DNA of 64,000 nucleotides from Blastomussa wellsi (lineage: Eukaryota > Cnidaria > Anthozoa > Scleractinia > Plerogyridae): positions 2,347,952 through 2,411,951 of the forward strand of contig OX393567.1 in NCBI GenBank assembly GCA_947652115.1, in the 5' to 3' direction. Made by a program: the position numbers and the translations under genes. Below the pieces are notes generated by a model that saw nothing but the letters and a program-made list of their open reading frames with translations, had not been told where the DNA came from and ran no database searches. This document shows, one piece after another, positions 30,201 to 42,000 of this stretch; position 1 is the first letter of the stretch; each line of letters opens with the position of its first letter.

Positions 30201-33200
30201 AGGACCGAACTCAACACCTGGGAATCCTGTACTTCTTTTACAAAGAAACGGCTTCAGTCTTTACAATGGAAACTCTCCTTTGTCATCGTTTGCGTTAAGC
30301 GTGGTAGGATCTTCATGGCTCGACTCCTTGATGGTCTTCGCAAGTGCAGCTGGCCAGCTGCCCACCGTTATCCCATCTCAGCTTCTATGCTCTTGGACAT
30401 TCAGTGGTGGCTCGACTTTCAACCACGGTTTAATCGTGTGTTGGGCTCATCAAGCCTTCTTTCTGGGACTTTGAGAACCTCAACTTCTCCACTGACGCTT
30501 GTCTTTATGGTGGTGGTGCGATCTGTCAAACGGAGTGCATCAGCTTTGTTTTTCCTGATTGCATTTCTTCTGACACTCTTTATATCAATGCGCTGGAACT
30601 TTTCACGATCATCGTCGCACTCAAGCACTGGGCTCTTCAATTGCGGGATGCAAATTCATCATTGCATGCGATAACTCTGCTGCGGTGGCGGTTATCAATT
30701 CCACTACATCAAAGGATCCTTGCAACGCTGTCTGCGACAACTTTGGTTCACTGCCGATCTCTTCTATTTTGAAGTGCGAGCGTTACATGTCCCTGGAAAA
30801 CACAATCAACTCACGGACTGTCTTAGTTGTTGGCATTCAGATGCTTCAGCATGTGATACCTATTACCGTCTATGTTGCGAGTCTGATCAGATCTTTCATT
30901 TAGAATGTTGACCTGCTTGTTAAGTCTATTAGTTTGTATCTCGCCTACTTAGTTACTCAGCAACGTGCGTATGGTACTATTCTTAATCATCTTAGCAGCC
31001 TCAAACATGCTCATCAACTCGCCGGTTATGCACTCACCTGGAGTTCTAATTATCATTTTCAGCTTTTATTGAGAGGTGCTAAACGTTTCTTAGGCCACGC
31101 CGTTGCTCGAAAATCTGCTTTCACGCCTTCTATTTTGCACGCTGCGTTTGATCATTTCAATTTCTCAATCCCATTGCACGCAGCTATATGGGCTCTGTTT
31201 CTAGTTGCATTTTGTACTGTTTTACGCAAATCCAATTTGGTACCAGAAGATCCGCGGAAAATTTCTCCTAAGGTTATCACAAGGGCAAATTTGGCCTTTA
31301 CCCCTTCGGGCGCTAACATCCATGTTTCCGTCGCTAAGACTCTCCAGTTTCAGCGACGTTCTCTGGTTTTGCCAATTCCCTCGATCCCTGGGTCTCGTCT
31401 TTGCCTGATCTTAGCTCTTCGTTGCAAATTTATCCCTAAACCCGGGTTCACTCCCTTTTTTCAGTTATGTCGGGGTCTGGTCTGCAACCCATCGCTTACA
31501 AGCAATTTTGCTCCTTCCTCTCACGGGTTATTTCTACCCTTCAATTAGATCCTGCCAATTTTTCTACTCATAGCTTTCGACGGGGCGGGGCAACTTTCGC
31601 TTTTGACTGTCATATTCGCTCCTAAATCATCAAATTGCAGGGAGATTGGCAAAGCGACGCATATCTAGTTTATTTAGAATTATCTCAGCAGCAGAAACAG
31701 CGCGCTGGTCAAGCTATGGCAGACAAGCTTCAGTCTATGTTTCCAGCATAATTATCACTTATTAGGTACCTGTCGTCTTGGTAATGTGGGTTGATTGATG
31801 TTTGATATCACAAAATTATCGTTTTGTTGCACCGCCTATTTGTTATCGTTGTTTGTCTTCATTTGAGAGTATTAATGTGACTGAAACCCTTGCTTGACAA
31901 GCATATTTTGATTACTATAATATTTCTCTGTGATGACATGTGCATGTGTGAAGGAAATTTGAGGGTGTTTAGGGACTAGTCATTATTTATCGGGAGGGGA
32001 GGGGTTGCAAATAGGGGGTGGGCCGCCATTTTTTATGCATGGCTTAAAGAGGGGGGGGGGGGGGCATTATAAAATATCAAAAATGTTAAAAGGTTTAGGT
32101 TTATTTTAGCTCTTGAAATAAAAGCTGCATCTGAAACAAACACAGCCTATTAAAATAAATTTCTAAAACAACTTTTATTAACAGTTGCAAATCAGGGGGG
32201 ATGAGTCAGCAAAAAATCATGTTAAAGTAAAAGGGGGAGGGTCAGCAAAAATCAAGTATGGCAGACAGACAGACATGTTTTATTTGGAGTCTATTTTACA
32301 TCGAACCAGCCCCCCCCCCCCCCAATTCCCAGCCTGTAATCCTTCAACAATGAATCAAAAAAGCATAGCTAAAAACATTTTGCATAGCTTAGCAACAATA
32401 TCTGATTTGGGATAGTACTTCCTGTAAAAAATAAACAACAGATAGCCTTATTTTGATGTAAAATATTTTAATACTTAAGTAAACAGAACTTTTATTAACA
32501 TAGCTTGATACAAAACTTTCATTACGATCTAACAGCTCATCAGAGTCTTGTTTATATCTTCGATTGATCTTGTACAGCTTCAGAAACGAAGAAATTGTCA
32601 ATAACCATGCCTGTGTTTAAGTAGCTTCACCATCGACTGCTTCTCCTTTGGAAGCAAATCCGAGTGATGACCTCTGGAAAGCGCTCCAGCGATTCTTACC
32701 GCCAAAGCGGTCATATTTTTCCTTTCTTCTTAGATAACGATAGAGAAGTATATTAGCACTACCGACTATAATGCGACCAACCTTCACCTCCAGCCTCGCT
32801 ATCATATCTGCGTGGTTACCATGGGAACTGTAAAAAGCGTAAAAGCTGCTTCTCGGCAGCAAACGCTACCTTCTAAACCTATGCCCACCATTGCGAAGAA
32901 AACATATCCAAGGTTTTTTCTATATTTGTTGTTTCGTTTTGTTTCGGTCGTTCCTTTTGTTTCGGTCGTTTAGTTTCGGTCGCTTCGTTTCAGGTTTCAG
33001 TACATGCCATTCAGTATTTGTGTCAAAGTTGAAGTGTTCCCCTTATGGTACACTGTATGTAGAGAAAGAACTTATCCTGCCTTTGAAGCATAACGCATGC
33101 GTTCGTTGTATAATTGTGTTTCTGCAACAAGGTTGATGTTCTCCCAGCTTATTGTTCTCTTGTTGCGCAACTTGCTGGAACCTTGAATTGTATGAATGTG

Positions 33201-36200
33201 TATGAACATGCCTTGTGGACAAGGAAATGACCGTTTGTTAGTGAGGAAACACTGCAGTGAATTACACACATAAATGTGGATCTCAAATGACAAGTGAAAC
33301 CCTAGCTCTACTGGTTGCAGCATTTTGTATATCCAGTCAGCTGCATTCATGCAAAGATGTCCCTTCAATGCTGATTTGCTGATAACAGCACATCAGCAAC
33401 TGTCCGAACCTGAGATGTCTGTAGATGTCCAAGGAGTATGTCTTGAATATTTTATTTTCATGGAGATTTGGGGGGGGGGGGGGGGGGGTTTGAGGGGGCG
33501 CTAATTTTCCAAATCGAGGACACTTGGCAGGTTGAAAATTGTCTGAGCGAGTGCAGCTTGAAGGTCACTCTCCCACCCAGATGGCCAGTGCTCCGAAATT
33601 TTAGTTCACAACCCTGTTAGATTTTGCAATTCCTCGTTTTCATTTTTGTTTTTTTGTACAAATTATGCAAAAAAATCAATTACAGTGCTTACAGTATAAT
33701 AGCATATTTGTTTACACCCGAATGATAGGGTTTTCCCTTTCACATTATTTGTTTTTGTTTCAGGGCAAGTCCTGCTTATAAATCATGACCTGATGCTAAC
33801 ATGTCGCTCATACTCCTTCATTTTGTTTTTAATCCTCTCCAGCAGTATGAAAAGTTACCACTTAGTCAAATTCTCCTGCTTAATATTAATTTTTCCTTTT
33901 AAAATCCCAGTTGTTTTGTATAATTTTAAGTTATGACATTGATCTGTTGCATTAAACAATTTTGAAGTAAAATAGTTTACTTATAAATATATTTTCGTAA
34001 ATTCCCTTGGTGAATCTGCTGTTGAAGCCATGCTTATTGCAGCACTTTTCATAGAAAATGAAAGAGTGAGTTTTTCAGTTTTATACAAAAAAAAGTATTA
34101 CAATGTATACTGAAGAACTGATTTCAAAGTGAAAGTTAGGTTGTTTACCAAATGAACTATAAGGGAAAACCAGCAGACATTTTATAAGTTGCATGTTTTG
34201 AACTGTTTTGATAGGGCTTTTCTGTGGTTGTCTTTTTTTGACTAAATATATTGCTGCCTAAACGCTAATGACTTGCAAGTTTTAAATATTTCTATGGACT
34301 CCCATTGAATTGTTAACATTGTCTTCCGTTACTTCTCCAGGGATGCTGGCCCAAAGTGCCCTGTCGATAATGAGCCTTTAAGTGAAGCACAGGTGAGACC
34401 TGCGTAAGACAGCTTACTGTGGGAGTAAGAAAACCACGAACACCTGAAATATTTCCGGAATGTTGATTGTGTTAAGGCCAATCACAGTTGAATTCGGGAC
34501 ATGTGCACAAACCTCAAAACCACAAATTAACAAGAAACATTTTTGTTTTTTGGTTAAAAAAGTATAGCTTTGGTTAAAACCTTGCCAAAGTGACACATGA
34601 TTGAAAACAAATAACCTGAGGCTTGCATGAGACTCTTACTTTCCAGGTGGCGTTATTTCCCGTTGTCAGTAACTTTATTTCCCATTGTTGCATCATATTG
34701 AAGTGTGACACTACATCCCAAATGTGATGTGTGATACTCAGTGTGAATCATAAGGCCAGGGTCTGTTTTGTTTAAACACCATTTAATTGTAGAGATTCTG
34801 ATGTCTGTCTTGACACTGAAATGAACAGATCAAATATTAAAACATCCCTTTTAAAAATGGTTTTCCAAGTGCAGTAGAGCTGGAATATTTGAAGTGGGTT
34901 TCACGAATGAATTAAACAGCTAGATGTAGATCAATCTGGCTACAGAGTCCGTCAAAATAAAAAAATAACATGGAGAAATGTGTGGGAATGTTTTTTGCAA
35001 GGTTGGCAAATTCTGTGAATGATGTGGTGGTCTTCATTTATCAAAGTTACGTGTTGAAACAGGTCAAATACTTTGTTTACAGAGTGTTGCCTGTTTTCTA
35101 TCCAGTATTCATGTACAGTAAACAGATCAAATAGAGAAACACCCCTTTCTAGAGGTTTTTCCAAGTGCAGTACACCTGGAATATTTTTGTTTTCGTTGTT
35201 GCAAACTTTGAACCAAGAATCCTCGTGTAAATAATTGGCTGCTGGGACAGCTCACCGACAAAAAAATTCTGTGCAGAGCAGGAATTGCTCACACTATTCG
35301 CATGTAATCAATCACTGTTTCTGTTTGCAGTTTAGTTTTGTCACACCCGATTGGCTTTTTCCTTGTAACACAACATTCCATAAATATTTCTGGCGTTCAC
35401 CAGGGCTGTTGTTAAGGGCTGTAACCTGTAACACCTGTTACAACTGAGTATGCTTGATTTTCCTTTGGTGCTACGGGTGAAATTTCCTGTTATTGATAGA
35501 ATTCAACCACAAAGTAATAAGTTTGCTACGGGTGTAGACAACGAGGCTACAGGTGATGCAAAACTTGATGACAGCCCTTTTCATGGTTTTCGTAGTTCCA
35601 CAGTACGTAGCAATACCCTACCTGAGTATATTAAAATAAAATATCAACTTAGACATGATTAGCCTCCCACACAGACGTCCTTCGGGCTTCATCACGCGTT
35701 CCTTCTCCACGGACGTCTGCTGAATCGACGGTCCACTTCCATTAACAGTCTGTTTAATCCAATTAAAGAAAACAATCAGTATTGACTCATTGCATGACAG
35801 CTATCCTATCACATGCGTTCCGAAAACTGGAAAGTTACCTCTGATTGGTTCTTTGCTGTGAACGGAAGTGGACATTTGATTCAGCAGACATCCGTGGTGA
35901 AGGAACGCATGACTAAGCCCAAAGGACATCTGCATCGGAGGCTAAGACATTATGAAATGAAGAAGAAACATTTCGTTGAAGAAACTTAAAGCCCAGTTCA
36001 GATGTCCTACTTTTACCATGCCAAACTTAATATTCAGACTTAAAGTTCAAGGCATTTGAATGAAGCCTTTGAATAAATTTCAGCATGACAATAAATTTGA
36101 CAACTTACCGCATGCTGTACTATACAACTCTGGCACAGCAGGGATTCAAACCCTGTGCTTCTGCCATACCAAACCAATTCACAATTTACATTAAATTATG

Positions 36201-39022
36201 TTAACTCCCAAGGTAATTATTATGTGGATTCAGTAAATCTTGAATTTGGTACGACTCTAGGACAATGTCTGAATCAGATTCTATACTACAGTTGTACCTA
36301 AATATAATTCCAATTAAGTTCAGCATGGTAGAAGGTTGGTGTCTGAACTGGACCTAAGTTGAAATCATAGTTGGAATATTACTCATTTTGTCAAGTGTTT
36401 AACTTCCCATAAATGGATCAGTAAATAGCTATGGACTATCCATGGTACTGTAGTTTTTCAGTTATAAGGCGCACTTGGATATAAGATGCACCCCCAACTT
36501 GGGAAAGTAATTATGCCAAATTTCCAACAAAAAACAAAAGTGGAAAATCACAAATTTAATGATGTACGCGAAAACAAAAGTTGCAAACTCACACCTCTAA
36601 TGATAAACATAAAATGCATACACATCAATATAGACGAAAGGCCAATGTCGTTCGAACTGCCGGGCACCGAATCTTGCAGTTTACCAGGATGTGGTGCCGA
36701 TAAGTTTAAATTCAAGGTTGCAGTGAAAGCGAACAACGAGAAAATTTCGCCAAAGGCATTCGATAGCTGGATATCAACGTGCCACAAAGTCTCAGTTCAC
36801 AAAGAAGGGCTGGATGGATGAAGAAGGTAAGCATTATTTTCACATCATAAATTCTTCGTGGGATCTTTTCGATAAAGGGAAGCAAACAAATAATTTCTCG
36901 AAAAAGAGGTTTGAATTTCATTGTTGACGTATCGTGTTTCTTTCGCACGTATGCAAATTTTAGTTTGTTTGGTTTTCGCTGTGCGGTCGATCCTTGCTCG
37001 ATCAAATGCAGCCTTCCAAGTGGACTTAATTCATCGCAATGTTCTTTGCACTTCTCGCTCTTCTCGCGTGGGATTCCTCCAGGGGACATTCGACAGACAC
37101 TGTGACGAGGCGAAATGAGTTAGACACGGGTAGCGAGCAGGAAGACCAGCGGCCATCTTTGTTCAAGATAAAAGGGTTCTTTTCGGAACCACTCCAACAG
37201 CTCTTCTTAGAGCCATCCCGGTTCTTTTTCAGAACCAGCAAATCTAAAATAGTCAATAACCAACTTGAAGTGTCTTTTATTTATCTCGTTTTAATTGTAA
37301 GTTCAGATAAAATTTCGGTCTTTGGATTTTGTTTCGTGAAAATATTTGGCTACAAGACGCACCCCAATTTCAGGAGTAACTTGTAACAGAAAAACAATTT
37401 TTTTGTGAAAAAACCGTGCACCTTATAATCGAAAAACTACGGTATTTTTCCACTTGAGTACTCACACTATTTGAATATTAAGGACATTCCAAATAATTTG
37501 CTGCTCACATCCTGCTAGTCGAAATGTACAACACAAATTTGAAATATTTTAATTAGAAAATTAAATAATATTGCAATATATATTCAGCACATTTACTTAG
37601 ACACCAGTTTCATTTGCAAAAACCGTGATGCATGTACATGTATCTGATTATTTCCTCTCAGAAATCATGTCCATACATGTGCAATATTATTATTCATGTG
37701 TATTCATATATAGTATACTTGAAAATGGTTATAATTTAATTCAAATCTAAATGTTCAGCTGCATAATCCAATATTTCAAGTGAAACACCACTGAACAGAG
37801 AACAGATGATGTTTATCCTAATCATGACAGTGTATAGAGTACTGAAGTGTGAGGTCACAAAATATTCAAATTTTTGAAAATATGGAATTCATTAAGATCT
37901 TCGGAAGATACATGATGAAAAAATCAGCGTCTTATTTCAACTTGGAGGTGAGATACAGTAATATCCCGCGTATAAGAACCTGAATTTTTCAATTTAGCCT
38001 AAATAGGTTCTTATATAAATGGTACTTAAAGCAAATTTAGGCTACCAATGTTCCTTAAAATAGGTTCTTATATTTTCATATTAAATTATATGATCTCGTA
38101 ATACAGTATAAATCAATTATAGACATACAACATGGTACTTAAGCTTAAAAGAAAAAAGGTTATGTCAAGTTACTTTTAAATATATGATTATCTAAATTCA
38201 GCAATTTCTAACTGTACACTTTTACAGCAACCCCACTGATAAGAACCTAACTTAAAATTTTAGCCTCAATAGGTTCTTATGTGGAGGGGGCTGAAAATGA
38301 AAATTTTAGCCTAACAGGTTCTTAAAACCCAGGTTCTTATACGCGGGCTATTACTGTATTGACCCTTTCATGCTTCAGTGATTCCATACAAATCCTTGTA
38401 ACTTTGTCTTGGTTCTAAACGTTTAGAATGTGCGGTTGCGGCTCGAGAAAATTAGAACCTGGTCCTCGAAGTCTATCATTTTGTTCGTTTATCTTGGGAC
38501 ATCGATTGACTTCACCCTCCTCGTAACCAATTTCAGTGCGGCCGCTTATAAAATTTAACCCGGTTATTTCACCATAACCTACGCAAGTTATTGGCGAAAT
38601 AAGAGACGACTAGGCAACCGATTGCGAGAACACCTTCGGGACGTAGAGAAAGGTCGCGAGACACTTCAATCTCCCAAATCATTCTAAGCAACATATGGCA
38701 GTCTGCGGCCTTTCCCTTCACCAAGGAAGCACGGAAAGTCGCAAAACTCTAGAACAAAAATTTATTTTTCAAATCGGCACTCTTAATCCTCACAGTATCA
38801 ACGAACGCTTTTCATTCAACTAATTTATTCCGTTGTTTCACATTACCAGGCACCAACCAATAGTGAAGCTCCAGCTTTCTGTATATAAAAAACACACGAG
38901 CCACAATTCCTTGATTCGCTCCGACGAAGGGCTAACGCTCGAAACTTCAGCTCTCGAATCTCTTTACGGTAGCCATTTCACATTATCAACCCAGTTGGTA
39001 AAACCAAATTATATTGTTATAC

Positions 39023-39059
<37 letters not shown>

Positions 39060-42000
39060 TAGCCCCTCTATGTTTTGATTTGGGATAACAGCCCTTTCCC
39101 CCTTACAACAAAAAGCTGAACATACATGTGGTTGGCTGTTACCATCAAAATGCAGTAAAGCCAATAATTAATTCTAAAATGAAATGATTCAATTTTCTGC
39201 ATACTGGTAGTTTATAAATAGTATGATGCCATTTTTGCCCTTCTTGTTGGTTTGCTGTATATACTAGATACCAAATGAAATCCAAATGGCATGTTGTATG
39301 TCATCATACTGTCAATAATATAATAACTTTCTACACAATTTGTTTGATCCAATTTATGTCTCTCTAAATTGTAGCTCTATCCAGACAATTTTGCAAAACG
39401 TGAAATGTTGTCTCACGAGGTGTTCTGCAGAATGAAGAAACAGCGTGGTTGCCTATGGAAGGGACCCCTTCGCGAGTTAGAGGTACACAGCCCAAACATA
39501 AATATGCTTTAGTCGAACTCCAATGCAAGGCTGCAAATAACAATCAGACATCGGGCAATGGCCGGCCAAAATTTGCCGGTGTGCAATGGAGTTCCAGCTG
39601 TAGTCGGACAGAATACCTGTACAGTTTTTTACCTTCCATTGCAAACGCAAATGCTTCGCATTGACAATGTTTTGTCAAGGAGCTCTTGAAATGATGTCCT
39701 ACGTCTTCTTTGGGCGAGAAGAAAGTGTACGTGTAATACATCGCAAAAAGAATACTAAAGATTAGCATTTCTTCCTTTGTTTTCAGAATTTTATGATAAA
39801 TCGGGAGAATTTGACAAGAATCGGGAGAGCGGGAGGCAACACATCAAATCGGGAGAGTTGGAATCTCTGATGTACAAAGAAGAACTTTGTGATCAGTGAT
39901 TTAACTGTGGACACAATTACACTGGGTACAGTAATATTATTGTACTTGACTTGACATTAAAGTTTTGCTGTTCTAGGAACATTTGAGTGAGTGCCCATTT
40001 GTTGACGTAAATTGTCCCAATGAGTGTGGAAAGCAACTGCAGAAGAAAGATCTTGCACAACATTTGGAAAAAGACTGTCTCCTCAGGAAAGTCCCTTGCA
40101 AATATTGTAAAAAACTTGAGCTCTGGACTGAACTGGAGGTTTGTCTTAAATTTCCTTAGACTACAGTTATATTATGACAAAACATTGTTTTTTGTACAAT
40201 AATTAAAATAGGGGGTGTGGTGGAACAGTGGGTGACAACTCTAAGAACAAATGCTGTTGTCGCAAACACTTGGAATATCATCCAGTTTTGTTTTGGAAAC
40301 TGTTTGCACAGCAGTACTGTAATAAGAAAATTTGCAGATGGCATCCATGGAAGTTAGTGGATTTTGCTATCGGGCTAGTGGATTTTATCCTTCACTTGCC
40401 CAATGGGCAAGTGAAAGTTTTCAAGTTTTTAATTAATCACACTTCTGAGAATTTTTTTGGGCTAGTGGAAATGACCTCCGGGCTAGTACTTCCTGGCTTC
40501 AGCTTGGCCGAAGGGCAAGTCGGAGAATTCAACTTCTCTGTACCTGGGCAGATGTCACAAATTTGCTTGGTGACAAATTTGCTTGGCTCATGCTGCTTAG
40601 CAACCGTTCGTCCTTGTCTGTAGCCACCATGTTTCATTTTATAACAAGCATGATTCATTCAGTTTTTCAATCCCTGTAATCCTTGGGAAATTCGCTTATG
40701 TAAAGTTGTTATCTCGAGAATAAGGTGTTGGCCTTCTTAAAGTTGACACCCGTGTTTGTCTTAAACTGTACACTTGACATTGAAAGGAATGTATAGCAAT
40801 CAGCTGTTGTGTCATATAATTTTAAATATGACAAATTATCACAAGTGTTGTACTATTCTCTTTTACACTGTTGTGCCCCATGACCAGAAAAATTGTTTTG
40901 GAATAATAAATCCATTATTTATTGGTTTCACAGATAGATAATCCTTGTAGACAATATTAACTCAATTCTCGTATTTTTCCTTTCCCTGTCATCTCAAAAA
41001 AATTGTACAAGACATGTAAAATGTCCATGTGTATTGTCTGTAAGATCATTGAACAAGATATTAAGGTGGCTCCAAACAGTTTCTTGCATTTCTCAGTGTG
41101 CTCACCTCAACTTTGACAGATTCTACTAATCTTTTTTCAGTTGATACAACAATTACTGTATGGTGTTAAATAGATATTACCCAATCACTGGTGAACAAGT
41201 TATGATAATTTTCTTGACCTGAAAAGCTACTATGATTGTAGCATCAGCTGATAAAGAGAGGTTATAATGACCCATCAAAATCTAAATCTTGGAAAGTACT
41301 GGAAACCGTCAGGAGCCATCTTAATATTCACTATCAAAGTAGTAGGTAAATATCAGAATGTCTCCACTCTTTACCACTGACAGCCATCCACACTGTTCAA
41401 TATTTGAATTTTTACTCTACTATTGAATTGCAGCTGAAGGCACTCAGTAGTATGTGAAGAATATGAGAGCAAAAATACCAAATAAAACTGGAAAAATGAA
41501 CTGAAATTTTAACGTGATTATAAAAGTCAACTACTCTGAAGCTCACAAGGCAGACAAGAAGTGAACAAAGAGGAATTGTTACTAGAACCTCCGGATGGCA
41601 GTTCCATATGTCAGTGGCATCTCCAAATGTGTTCAAAGGGCATTTAAATCCCCTAATGTCAATCTAGCTTGTTCATCAGCATTTTTATTTTCTGAGACCC
41701 TGTCCCAACCAATCCTTGATGCAGACACAGCCTGAGAACATCAAGAAATCAAGACAATTTGTCATATTGTTGTGTCAACAGACAGACAGACTTATTTCGG
41801 TTACAATGATTATTAACAATAATAAGAAGAGAAAAAGGAAGAGAAAAAAGAACAGAGCAAATATGAAGTTACATTTTTTAGGGAAGGTGCGTAGTACGTG
41901 GCCAAAGGAGCAAAGCTTTTGAGTTGGCCACTACCACAGTGATAATTCATAAAAAATATGGCTCAGTCAGAGTAAAAAAAGAAGCGACAAATATCATCGA

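Larger units (their letters stand above)
27525..33030 (+). mobile_element. DIRS-like tyrosine-recombinase retroelement in TRAF6 intron 1
   Basis: A 5.5-kb unit bounded by long inverted terminal repeats (27525-28080 and 32468-33030) encloses, in order on the plus strand, a Gag-like region with a zinc-knuckle-like motif, reverse transcriptase, RNase H and a tyrosine recombinase. RT plus tyrosine recombinase instead of DDE integrase, with inverted ends, is the definition of DIRS-order elements. I see no DNA methyltransferase domain. Several stops and frameshifts show it is inactive. It inserted in the same orientation as the host gene, and its repeats carry AATAAA-like signals (TTAATAAAAGTT) that could cause premature polyadenylation. 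Confidence 0.8.
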
